Program-made: the position numbers and the translations under genes | Notes under the pieces: generated by a model | Seen by the model: only the letters and a program-made list of their open reading frames with translations | What the model was told of the DNA's origin: nothing | Database searches by the model: none | Shown: positions 21,801-30,622 of the stretch, one piece after another | Layout: each line of letters opens with the position of its first letter | Numbering within the stretch: position 1 is the first letter of the stretch | From: Mesostigma viride | Taxonomy: Eukaryota; Streptophyta; Mesostigmatophyceae; Mesostigmatales; Mesostigmataceae | Direction of reading: 5' to 3' | DNA length: 64,000 nt | Assembly: GCA_009746045.1 (NCBI GenBank) | Contig: RPFO01000084.1 | Location: 1,922,816-1,986,815 of the forward strand

Positions 21801-22672
21801 TAAGTCTTTTGAGATTGGCAAGCAGCTAGAGCTGGGCACCATTGCTATTAAGTTCTGTGGCACAATGTTGCAGCTTCAGAAGCAAGCAGATCAGTGGGTC
21901 TGTGCAATGTACTCTCCATCAGATTACATGCACAGTTGTAAGGAGTGCTGCAGACTAAAATCAAACCTTGTGACTGTCCCACCATTAGGGGCAAGCTGGG
22001 GTGGTTGTGTTCTACTTGTGCACCACACTTGGCAGTAGTCAGCAGGGTTGATGATGCAGTTCTTATGCAGGTAGGCCACAAGGCTATCAACAAGCTCCTG
22101 CAGGCTGGTCCACCCCTTATCTTGCATTCCCTGGAACTCTTTAAGCCCATTCACATTCAGGCTATAATGGACAGTTCCATGGAATCACGGCAGATTACTC
22201 AACTGCAGGCTAGGGAGGCTGGCTTATTTTTTGTACAAAATGCTGACAACCCATGTCACTCATCTCATGGTATAGCAGGCTACATAGGCGTAAAGCTGTT
22301 AGTAGCAATGCTGCTGAGTGCAGGGCAGTTGTGTCAGCTGTGCTACATGCCAGGTATCTCAATCATGTCCTGGTTTGGTTACAGAAGCAAGCAGGCAGTC
22401 AGGCTGGGGTGGTGGCTCACTTGCACACCGACAGTCAATCTCTCCTCAGTTTCCTTGACAACCCTTATGCTGTGCATACTGATTTGGACTGGGTGATCCT
22501 GAAACAGGAGTGCACCTACTGGGAGTCTACCAATCATGTGCCGGACAAGGCCAACGCCGCGGATGCGTTGACCAAGGTGCCCCAGCTAGCACCTGAGCAG
22601 TACCAACTGCTCTATCACATGATGAACCCCTACGGCAAGCAGGCCAGCCTGCCCCCGCCGGTAGACACCTAG
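18871..22672 (+). pseudogene. Copia-2 pol: zinc knuckles, integrase, protease, RT, RNase H
   Basis: A 1055-codon frame (18871-22038, its first codon GTG being continuous with gag) holds most domains. Knuckles are CVRCGRRGHSKDNC and CHKCLGPPHGDPAKC. The integrase has YGHE...CQHC, D218 (GDVFH), D271 (LLLDQQF) and E301 (IIERAIRS), a D-29-E spacing. An integrase C-terminal basic domain follows. Protease D586 lies in AVDTQAQVSIIS, with GNALLGDPF downstream. RT has ATDIKRAFLKG and FVWHGDDQ (His956). A one-base loss near 21948 shifts frame; RNase H continues at 21945-22250 (VVSRVDD, MDSSMESR) and, after another shift, at 22253-22672 (AAECRAVV, HTDSQS, ANAADALTK). The protease sits between integrase and RT, not before the integrase. 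Confidence 0.9.
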
Positions 22673-23696
22673 TCCACCCCTCCCCAGGGAGGGTGGCTAG
22701 TCTCCCCACCCCTACTATGGGGCAACCCCTGTCAGGGGGTAGGGGTACCCAGACCCGGGCCCAGGCCACGGGGTGTCTTATCATCAGCACTAGCTCCTGG
22801 GGAGGAGCTGAACCTGTATGCCTTGTAAGCCCTGTTTTATGGTGAATAAAATGGAGTCTCTTTGACCTCGTCTCTTTCATGGAATTTCGTTAGCTCATCT
22901 CTTGGGAGGTGAGCTGTCATATCCTTCACAAGTGTGTCATTGTGTCAGTCATGGTGACAGTACTTGTACATGGCATTGTTATGTGGCTGGGTCATGTTCA
23001 TGGTTACCTTGTACATGTGCATGTGCATGTGCATGTAGCGTGTGACAGTCTTAGTCCTGTGACTGTGCCTGTTGTGTTTTATGCTGCCATCTGGTCCCAG
23101 GACCTGTGGTAGGGTGATGGGCAGTCCACCCATTCGCCATGTGCAAATCAAGTGGAGAACCAGTTCCCACTTGTCAGTTGCCTGTGCTTACCACCATGTG
23201 GCACTCACAGGTATCTGGCTGCTCTGGCCCAGGTCAGCAGTGGCGAAACATCAGGTCCTAAGCACCTGGGGAAGACCTCTGGTTTCACTAGAGTCATCCC
23301 ATTGGTTTTTGGGAAGTGGATGTTGCATGGGGTTCCATCCACAAGTGGCAATCAAGCCCCCCTTTTTCTACCATCTGCAGTGACAGATGCCAGGGAAATG
23401 ACGACAATTCGCTCCTTCAAAGATGGAAACTGGGCACTCCTTATATGCTGTGACATGTGACTTGCATGACGTCCTGTGTGACGAATGGCCGCAGTACCTC
23501 ATTTATGTTTTCCCCACTATTGAGGGGGAGGAACCCCCGTAGTGCTTGGCAGGGTTAAATCAGCAGTCAGCATCAGTATAGTCCGTTTCTGGGGCCCTTC
23601 TCTAATCCAGTTGTGACTGTATGGGCTCTGGTTGCCTTGCAACGGTTGGTAGGTCAGACTTGGAGCATGTTCCAATCTGAAAGAAAACATAATGGG
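22673..23696 (+). other. Copia-2 3' untranslated region and polypurine tract
   Basis: Noncoding. It holds a GTGCAT repeat at about 23014-23038 and ends in the polypurine tract GAAAGAAAACATAATGGG (23679-23696) right before the 3' LTR. ORFs here have no motif and no counterpart in Copia-1. Confidence 0.75.
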
Positions 23697-24104
23697 AGTT
23701 AGCTGAGATACCTCGAGGCTGACTTGTGGCCGGAGCCACACAGGGGAACATACAGTGTGACCGGAGTTATTCTGGCGGAGACAGAATAACGGTGCCGAGC
23801 GCCGGTTGTGGCGCGACGCACACACGTGTACGCAAGTTACGTAGCTAGCAACTAGTCTAGTGGACGTTGTGCGTAGTAACGTAGCTCCAGGTCTAGAAGC
23901 CTCTAGAACCTGGACACGTGGCGGACAAGTGAGCGTAGTCCAGTTGTCCTAGGGATCTCGTGTGAGTGATGTGTCCACGACATATAATGTGTGCCCACAT
24001 ATGGAGTGAATAATGACAAGGAACGCCCGATCCCTGGCGTTGCTGCAGCCATCATTCTCACACTGAGTCCCCAACGTCTCCGACGTACATCTATATATCT
24101 AACT
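23697..24104 (+). repeat. Copia-2 3' LTR
   Basis: 408 bp, one mismatch to the 5' LTR. It is followed by the duplicated target CCGGG and the RING part of the LINE. Confidence 0.95.
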
Positions 24105-24109
24105 CCGGG

Positions 24110-24537
24110 GCCCGGTGGGGACCCGGCAGGGGACCCAGCGAGACCGGGGGCGGGCCGAGAGGAAGCGCAGTCCCAGGGGGCGGCACAACAGCCCGGCACA
24201 ACGGGCAGCGCGGCACGGAGTGGAGCAAGCTGCGCGCGATGCACGCTTGATGGAATGTGTGGCCGCACGCGGGCAGGCGACACAAGCCATCCCCCGGCCG
24301 GAAGGGCTCAAGGCAGATGGCACAGGAGCCCGACTCGGGGTCGTCCCCCTCCAGAAGGGACCGGACATGAGGGGGGGGCGGGTCCCAGCCGGCCTCCCAG
24401 CAACCCGGGAGAGCGGCAATCTGGGCGCGCGAGAGGATGCGGACCGGTTGGTCAGCCGCGGGGTGCCATTCGTGCGGGATGCCTGCCAACTCCAGGATGT
24501 CGTGGAGGAAGGCAGAAACAGGCGTCCCCGCGGTTAG
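24110..24537 (-). pseudogene. LINE ORF N-terminal segment with RING-H2 finger
   Basis: Open frame on the minus strand. The first in-frame candidate starts are internal (a TTG near 24489; the frame is open from about 24550), so the true start is uncertain. At 24324-24196 there is a C3H2C3 RING-H2 pattern: CAIC, then CGHTFHQAC, then CPLC, with proline and tryptophan-poor loops of normal length. RING-H2 domains of this type usually recruit ubiquitin-conjugating enzymes. The frame continues in proline-rich sequence to the Copia-2 insertion and reads on in frame at 15840. The alternative is a host RING gene fused to or captured by the LINE. Continuity with the finger and RT segments across the insertions favours a genuine LINE N-terminus. 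Confidence 0.75.
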
Positions 24538-24617
24538 ATATATACTGATTCAATAAAACATTTCGGCGATTTTGTTCCCGGCATTGATAATCAAAAGCTG
24601 CTAGCAGGCCAAGGACT

Positions 24618-25055
24618 TCAAAAGTGGCAATAGATCGATGTAGGTCGTCGATAAACTTGTCTAGTCGAAATATTCCGGTCGCAAAATTCGTGCGTAGCCT
24701 GCAGGCATCGGACAAAGTGCACGCAACAGCAGGAGTCGGTTGAGTTCGAAGCACGGCTGACAAAAAATTTCGGCGCAAAGTCCGTCCGGCGGAAGATTCG
24801 CTCGGCTGCCAATCTTTCGGCAAGAATTTCGGCGCAATGTCCGGTTTTCGGACGATTGAAACTAGCGTTTTTTTCTTGCAAAAATCTACCCCATTCCGCG
24901 TGGGACCACCCGTCAGCTTCAGTGAGCTGGAAGAAGCTGCACAGGATAGCGAGGCGGTGGTTGTTCATTGGCCGGGCGAGGGCCCTCTCCAGGTCGTCGG
25001 CGGGGATGGGCCCAAAGGGCCCACGGAGCTTGCGTTCTTGTGCTAAGAAATGCAC
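24618..25055 (-). CDS. Hypothetical ORF upstream of the LINE
   Basis: I do not recognise this 145-codon open frame. Its first half has a plausible protein composition (FGPIPADDLERALARP, DGWSHAEWGRFLQEKN). Its second half is Cys/Arg-rich and less convincing. The DNA contains two spaced copies of ATTTCGGCGCAA-(A/T)-GTCCG at about 24768 and 24824. It could be a fragment of an unidentified element, or a host exon disrupted by the LINE insertion at 24537. Confidence 0.25.
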   Translation of the reverse strand: MHFLAQERKLRGPFGPIPADDLERALARPMNNHRLAILCSFFQLTEADGWSHAEWGRFLQEKNASFNRPKTGHCAEILAERLAAERIFRRTDFAPKFFVSRASNSTDSCCCVHFVRCLQATHEFCDRNISTRQVYRRPTSIYCHF

Positions 25056-26493
25056 TATTTCGGCGCAGTCTTCCTTCGTCAGGTCCAGCCAACGAAGTCA
25101 AGAAAAGAATCCGTAGCCGGCTGGGAGGAAAGTTCGCAATGTGTGTTCGTGGCAGGGTTTCTTGGGCTCTGGTGAGGCGCAGTTGGCGATGGGTTTGCTG
25201 GCGATGGGTTTGCGCTTCCAGGGGGCTCGGAAAGGAGGATGGCGAGTGGGTTCAATGGGCTGGGAGCTGCGGAAAGCTCCTTTCCAAACCTCGTTTGGCT
25301 GTTGGAGTCGTCATAGCTGCTTGTCACGTGCGTAACTTTCTTGATACTGCATTTCAGCCGTAACCGATTATACTGGCGAGTGCGTCTTAGCAAGGCGCAT
25401 CGAATGCAAGTGCTCTGACTGAATTTAGGGCTCGATCAGACGCAAAAGATCTGAGCTCCGCCGTCAGCCATCGATCCTTGCAGGATCGAAGTAGATCTCA
25501 TCCTCATCCTCATGATTCCTCGAATCCTCATGATTCCTCATCAGTTAACGTACAGTAAAGAATTTACGTTAGATGGATAGTGATTGTTAGGCTCTTTCCA
25601 ACGGCACCTTGAACGCCTCATTTGGTTACGGGACGTTCAAGTTATGACGTTTCCTTGGCTGCATGTGCCGCGCACCAATGTGGGCGCGTGTAGGCACAGG
25701 ATGTAGTGTCACTTTGATAGTCCGTAGGACGTTGACAGGACTTGCATGTACAGGACTTGATGCTCAATTGATAGGTGAGCGCGCCAGTCTGAGCGCGTCA
25801 GGACCTATTATCACGAGTTTGTGGAAGGCCGGGCTAGAGGGGTTTCCTAGTTTGTAGTAACGGTGGTACAAATTACTACCAAATCTGGATAGGTACTGAC
25901 CTCAGCCTGGCTTGTATGAATCCTGAGCTTATCACTCAGTGACGACATGGGCTCCCCAGTTTGGCTAACATTTGTCAGGGCTCTCGAAGTCTTTGGGGGA
26001 TTTAAAAGAGAAAGGACCGGCTCCCTGGCGCGCGCCACCACATGAACGGGCGCCTGTGATAACTGGAAGACCAGGAACTCACAATATTAGTTAGTACGTT
26101 CATGGACTCCTCTATCTAAGCTCCTCGATGACTAAGTGAAGACCTACCACCAGGTTCCCAAAGAAAGGGTTGGGATGTCATGTGGGTCAGAGGGTAACCT
26201 TTGAACCAATGAGCAGGCCTAGCTAGTCTTGGGGGTGTTTCCTCAAGTTCCAAAAGAAAGGGCAGGTCTGCCGGGTCTCTGCATGGGAGAGAGCAGATGT
26301 CTGTGGCTTGTGGGGGCAGGGCTGATCTAGGTTCTTAGTCTGGTCCAAGCTCCAAAACAAGAAAGGGTTGGAGTAAGCGTATTGGGACACCAATGAGTTA
26401 ACGCCAAGCGCATTGGCGTGTTCCTGATTCGGCATATCTCTGCGATTCCAGCGGCACCGGAACGAGTTCATTCCGACAAGTATCAAGAAAGTT
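25056..26493. other. Unassigned stretch
   Basis: No gene is recognised. Two diverged stretches resemble each other, about 25600-25665 (TTCCAACGGCACC...GTTATGACGTTTCC) and about 26448-26520 (TTCCAGCGGCACC...GTTATGGCGTTCC). They may be remnants of a dispersed repeat or LTR. Confidence 0.35.
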
Positions 26494-27024
26494 ATGGCGT
26501 TCCGACTTCCCTGTCGCGCGCGAGCGCGAGCCGGCTGTTCTTCTAAGTCGGGCGTGAATATTTGCCAACTGCCGCGGTTACCTGAGCGACACTCATCGAT
26601 GCAGAGCTCACCTCAAGGAGCTATATTGACGAACCAAACCCGTGTTTCCAGAGAAGGAGGTGCCGCGGAGGTACCTCGTGTCGCCATGGTGATGGAGCAG
26701 CAAAGGGAAATCTTCTGCTACAACTGCGGGCAGCCCGGGCACACACGCCGCGCATGTAAGGGTAAGGTTGTCGCTAATTCTGAGTCCTTCCCTCCTTGCA
26801 CTTTTTGTAGCAAGACTAACCATCTGGCTAAGGATTGCTACTTTCGCAAGTGCAAGTCTTGTGGCAGTCATTTGCGCAGCAACTCGTCAGCAGAGCTTGT
26901 GAGCTCCTGGTCCTTGCCGGCTGGAATGACCCTAGGCTGCTGGCTAGCAACCTTTATCCTCACACCAGGCCTACGACCCTCGATAGGCTCGCCACTCGTC
27001 GTGACGACCAAGGTTCGTGTGTGA
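26494..27024 (+). CDS. Zinc-knuckle (CCHC) protein, gag-like
   Basis: A 176-codon frame. From about residue 74 it has CYNCGQPGHTRRAC (C-x2-C-x4-H-x4-C), then CTFCSKTNHLAKDC with the same spacing, then KCKSCGSH, possibly a truncated third unit. CCHC knuckles like these occur in retroelement gag nucleocapsids and in host RNA-binding proteins. It lies about 800 bp upstream of the Copia-3 integrase but in a different context, and the sequence between shows no coding continuity. I therefore cannot say whether it is the Copia-3 gag, another element's gag remnant, or an exon. Confidence 0.5.
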   Translation: MAFRLPCRARARAGCSSKSGVNICQLPRLPERHSSMQSSPQGAILTNQTRVSREGGAAEVPRVAMVMEQQREIFCYNCGQPGHTRRACKGKVVANSESFPPCTFCSKTNHLAKDCYFRKCKSCGSHLRSNSSAELVSSWSLPAGMTLGCWLATFILTPGLRPSIGSPLVVTTKVRV

Positions 27025-27587
27025 AGACGCTCGTTGCCTCGTTGAGCCTCGAGCTATATGCAACCTCGTTCCATCCTTGTTCCTCGGTCATGAGCAACGC
27101 TGGGCAACGCTACATTGCCAGAGCCTCGTATCGCTGCCTTGCATCCTCGTTGCAGGCAGCATACAGGAATCTCTGGCTATCCTGTGTCTAGGACAGCACA
27201 GGACCTGCCACAGTCCTGCAAGGACGTACATCCTTGCAGACCTGCTGGCTGGTTACTGGCTTCTACTAGCCACAGTACCGTTGAGCCCTCAGTACACTGT
27301 GTCCCAGTCACGTGAGAGTCCAGGCTAAGCCTGTGCAGGCACGGCCTGCCACGTGTCCTGTCCACTATGCCCTGAGTGTGCCCCGCCCTCGCCCACCGGT
27401 CGGCAGTACTTCGGGACTTGATAACTTTCTAGTCCCTTGTCTGTTCTAGGCGGTTGACACGGCGTTGGAAAGGTCTCCTCAACCTGCATCCATCTAGCAC
27501 ATTGGTGCCCCAATATGCTAACTCAGTCCTGGTCATATTGCGTCTGCCTGCAGGAGTAAGACTGGCGCTGGACCTAAGGATACCCAG
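27025..27587. other. Noncoding stretch before the Copia-3 coding region
   Basis: Rich in short dispersed motifs (CCTCGTTG; GGACAGCACAGGACCTGCC). At 27510 the sequence ATTGGTGCCCCAATATG has a TGG start typical of primer-binding sites, so the 5' LTR of Copia-3 may end just before it. I could not find the matching 3' LTR, so this stays open. Confidence 0.3.
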
Positions 27588-27770
27588 ATGGAAGTGCTCA
27601 AGCTGCTGCAGCAGATCTCCCAAGCCGGCAAGAGCGGTGCCCTTCGTGGTGGTGACGCTTCTCAGCCGCGTGGTGGTGACGCTTCCCACCTGCGTGGTAG
27701 TGATGCTTCTCAGCCGCGTGGTGGTAGTAGCTCTCATGGCCGCAAGAGGAAGCAGCAGCAGAAAAACTAA
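27588..27770 (+). CDS. Small basic ORF with an 8-residue repeat
   Basis: Sixty codons: MEVLKLLQQISQAGKSG, then three to four copies of a GGDASQPR-type unit (24-nt tandem repeat at about 27645-27725), ending in the basic GRKRKQQQKN. The position just before the Copia-3 integrase and the basic C-terminus suggest a gag C-terminal piece. A possible splice acceptor (CCCCTACAG) lies near 27800 but is not proven. Confidence 0.35.
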   Translation: MEVLKLLQQISQAGKSGALRGGDASQPRGGDASHLRGSDASQPRGGSSSHGRKRKQQQKN

Positions 27771-27808
27771 ATGATCCTCTCTGTTTATATAACCCCTACA
27801 GCGTCCTT

Positions 27809-28740
27809 ATGGACGTTGATGAGAGTGGTTTCATGGCAGAAGAGGCCTGCCAGGTGGTAGGGGCTCCAGCAGTAACTCCTACTGACCGTATAGCTGCCCC
27901 AGTGAGCAGCAGTAAAAGTGCCCCTGTTTGTGGCATTCCTATCCATGCCTGGAATAAAAAGAGTACCCCAGAGGGAACTCTTTCTGTAAACAATACATGT
28001 GGATCTGCTCCTGTTTGTAGACAGATGCCACACAGTGTTGTCAATGCAGGTGCCCAAGTGAGCAACATATCTGTGAACAATACATGTGGTGCAGCTCCTG
28101 CTTGTAGCCAAGCACCCATTCATATTGTTAGCAGTCAAGCTCCTCAGAGCAATAATCCATGTTATATTGATAATAAAAACTTGGACTCTTGCTCTGCCAG
28201 GAACGTGGATGCCCGTCCATGTCCTGAAGAGCCATCACCTAATGATTGTATTAATCTTAGGATTTTGGCTAAGAGTTTGCATGATGCCTGTGGCCATGGA
28301 AACAATGCCATTAGGCTTGTTCAAGCCATTAATAACAAGGCTCTCTGGCAGGCTTATCAAGATGTCAGAGAACACTGTGTGTGCCAACTGTGTGCTAACA
28401 AGCCTTCCAAACGTCATGCAAAGCATCCTGCAAATGGTAGGGGTAATCTACAAGCTGATATCCTCTACTTCACCAATTACAGGCAATTGCCTTACTTGGT
28501 GGCTGTGGATGAATGGTCAGGCTACATTGGAATTGAACCTATGGCAGCAGAGGATGAGAATACCCTCCATGCCGCAGTTCTTGTTATTCTGCAGAAGTTT
28601 GCAGTCATTCACAAGCTGCAGATGGACTTGCAGTTTAACTGCCAGACCAAATACTCTGATCTGCCTTTCCTAAGGATTGTGGGTCGTGAAGATCATCAAG
28701 CCCAAGGCAAGGTTGACAGATATATACAGGAGCTTAAGAA
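27809..28740 (+). pseudogene. Copia-3 integrase, N-terminal and catalytic part
   Basis: A repetitive N-terminal region carries three diverged VNNTCGxAPxC units. The integrase zinc module follows (HDACGHG...CVCQLC). The core has LQADILYFTNYR (first Asp) and LQMDLQF (second Asp). At the position of the catalytic Glu, 29 residues later, the sequence is GKVDRYIQELK, with Asp where Copia-1 and Copia-2 have Glu (GIIERAI). The frame is then broken by an inserted element at 28741. With the inserts discounted, it appears to continue in frame through 30035-30121 to 30623 onward. Confidence 0.75.
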
Positions 28741-30034
28741 TCGGGGTTCTTTGAACGGAGTTTCTTCTATACGTGAATGCGGGAACAAGAGGCCGCTGGA
28801 TGAGCGGCTTATAGGTCGCAGTGTTTACTCGTAGCTGTTTGGCTAGAGCTTTTGTGATTAGTAGATGCAATATAGTGCATGGTTGAAAAATGAATTAAAT
28901 AAAATGTGCGTTCCGCGCTTGGGTTGATTATACCCGGGCGGAACGGGGCGTGAGGTGCAGTGCCCCTGAAAAGAACAACCTACGCATTATTTAATACTAG
29001 CCGTGCAGATTCGGGATATTCTACCCCCGGTCTGTACGGTTAGCGTCTTACTAGCATCCACTAAACATAAGGGTTTAATGACGTCAGTTAGCTAGGGATA
29101 AGGGAGGTTTTGCGACTAAAAGCCGCTCTGGCTGGTTTTGTCGGCCTCTTTCTTTGCTCTTTGTCGTTGCGGCGGCAGCCGCAGCTATGGGTGCTGCGGA
29201 GCAAAATCCCAAAAGCACTGGTTGCACTGGCCACTTGGCCAGTGGTGAGACTTCCAGTTGTTAACCGGCCAGGCGTAGTTCCTCGCCCGGTTAACTAAAA
29301 GAAAAGAAAAAGATTACCTCCGGTCCGCACCTTTTCCCCAGCTTGGGGTCTTTGGTGGGCCGGATGCCGTGACAGGTGCTCAACTGTCGCTTGGTCGGCC
29401 CAGTGCGCGAGCTGGTGCTCCGTACCTGGGGATGCTTGCACCCCGGGTTGGAGCCGGATGGCTGGCACTGGCGACCCGTGTCTCGGTCCGCGGCCTGCGG
29501 CTTTTTCTTCGGAAATTGCTGCTGGCCAGCAAACTTTGCAATTGCCTTCCGCCGAGGGGGGGTGGTTGGGGCTGGGGACGGCGATGGGAAAAGCGCCTAA
29601 GCTAGAAATTTTTTCCCCACGCATAGAAACCTCGGGGGGAATGCGGTCTTGGCTGAACGGACTCTCGTTCAGCCAGGTGCCTGGGGCTGTGGCCTCGGGC
29701 ATCCGGGCTGGCGGGGCCTGGGCTAGGTCCACGTTTTTTCTCGAAGCACCCCGGGTCTATGGGGAGACGGCCATAGCGGTACCGACTCGGGGCCCCGAGA
29801 GGGGTCATGATAGGCTGGCCGTGCGCAATCGCAGTGCAAATGCGCTGGGCCTTTTTGGGCCTGGCCATGCATCCACAGCCGCCGGGCACACGCCTCCCGA
29901 TGTGGGGGGCTCCCGTTTTGCGGCAGGGCGGTCACTTGTGACAACGAGCAAGGTGGAGTGCGGCTTCAAGGGAAAGCCAGGGCGGGGGTGATTGGGCAAC
30001 GTACTTCATGAAGGGCCTTGAACGGCGTGCCTCC
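28741..30034. mobile_element. Unclassified non-autonomous element, long copy (element A)
   Basis: Starts TCGGGGTTCTTTGAACGG and ends CTTGAACGGCGTGCCTCC. The first ~415 bp and last ~45 bp are nearly identical to element B at 30122-30614. The middle (about 29155-29990) is unique to this copy, GC-rich, and includes an inverted repeat GTTAACCGG...CCGGTTAAC at about 29260-29296. The ORFs in it show no known motif; the middle could be captured host sequence. Its flanks (GCTTAAGAA and GGGCATGTC) do not form a duplication. Confidence 0.75.
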
Positions 30035-30121
30035 GGGCATGTCAATTAGTGTCACATGTATGCTTCCACTTATTGTTTTAATGAAGATGCTGGTTTTTGT
30101 GGGAGCTACGTGGGACATGAA

Positions 30122-30614
30122 TCGGGGTTCTTTGAACGGAGTTTCTTCTATACGTGAATGCGGGAACAAGAGGCCGCTGGATGAGCGGCTTATAGGTCGC
30201 AGTGTTTACTCGTAGCTGTTTGGCTAGAGCTTTTGTGATTAGTAGATGCAATATAGTGCATGGTTGAAAAATGAATTAAATAAAATGTGCGTTCCGCGCT
30301 TGGGTTGATTATACCCGGGCGGAACGGGGCGTGAGGTGCAGTGCCCCTGAAAAGAACAACCTACGCATTATTTAATACTAGCCGTGCAGATTCAGGATAT
30401 TCTACCCCCGGTCTGTACGGTTAGCGTCTTACTAGCATCCACTAAACATAAGGGTTTAATGACGTCAGTTAGCTAGGGATAAGGGAGGTTTTGCGACTAA
30501 AAGCCGCTCTGGCTGGTTTTGTCGGCCTCTTTCTTTGCTCCCCACCCACCCACCCTTGTCTTGGTTGCCTCTAGGGCAACGTACTTCATGAAGGGCCTTG
30601 AACGGCGTGCCTCC
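30122..30614. mobile_element. Unclassified non-autonomous element, short copy (element B)
   Basis: 493 bp with the same ends as element A, and the middle replaced by a short CCCACCCACCCACCC stretch. It is flanked by a perfect 9-bp duplication GGACATGAA (30113-30121 and 30615-30623). A 9-bp duplication would suit a Mutator-like element, but I see no terminal inverted repeats. Confidence 0.8.
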
Positions 30615-30622
30615 GGACATGA

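Larger units (their letters stand above)
15841..24104 (+). mobile_element. Copia-2: young LTR retrotransposon nested in the LINE
   Basis: Plus-strand element with 408-bp LTRs at 15841-16248 and 23697-24104 that differ at one position by direct comparison (15985 C versus 23841 T). It is flanked by the target duplication CCGGG (15836-15840 and 24105-24109). The ends are AGTTAG...CTAACT. Interior: gag, zinc knuckles, integrase, protease, RT, RNase H, then a 1-kb 3' UTR. It belongs to the same family as Copia-1. Confidence 0.95.
3705..24537 (-). mobile_element. Long RLE-type non-LTR retrotransposon, split by two Copia insertions
   Basis: Leaving out Copia-1 and Copia-2, this is one LINE of about 4.1 kb on the minus strand. 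The 5' end lies near 24537, next to TATATAT, and the 3' tail is at 3705 in AT-rich sequence. Its segments are 24110-24537, 14865-15840 and 3705-6376. Domain order is RING-H2, proline-rich linker, two C2H2-like fingers, RT (GPSGWRYEHL; VDCHNAF; QGDPLGPL; YLDD), CCHC knuckle, RLE. The frame runs straight across both Copia insertion points once one copy of each target duplication is counted. Frameshifts elsewhere make this copy inactive as read. RT plus CCHC plus RLE places it with R2/CRE/NeSL/Utopia-type elements; the exact clade needs a tree. Confidence 0.85.

Noticed and set aside
22909..23460. Short ORFs in the Copia-2 3' UTR
   Set aside because: No counterparts in Copia-1, repeat-rich sequence, no motif.
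26040..27510. 5' LTR of Copia-3
   Set aside because: A TGG-start primer-site candidate exists at 27511, but I found no direct repeat of the preceding sequence downstream of the RNase H, so no LTR pair can be supported.
29295..29991. Overlapping ORFs on both strands within element A
   Set aside because: GC-rich sequence gives long open frames by chance; none has a motif, and the region is absent from element B.
28741..30614. Helitron
   Set aside because: The elements start with TC after an A, but they lack a CTRR end with a preceding hairpin, and copy B has a 9-bp duplication, which Helitrons do not make.
28741..30614. One LTR retrotransposon with LTRs at 28741 and 30122
   Set aside because: The long shared segment is followed in both copies by the same ~45-bp end motif, and the 87-bp spacer reads as Copia-3 coding sequence. 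Two separate insertions explain this better.
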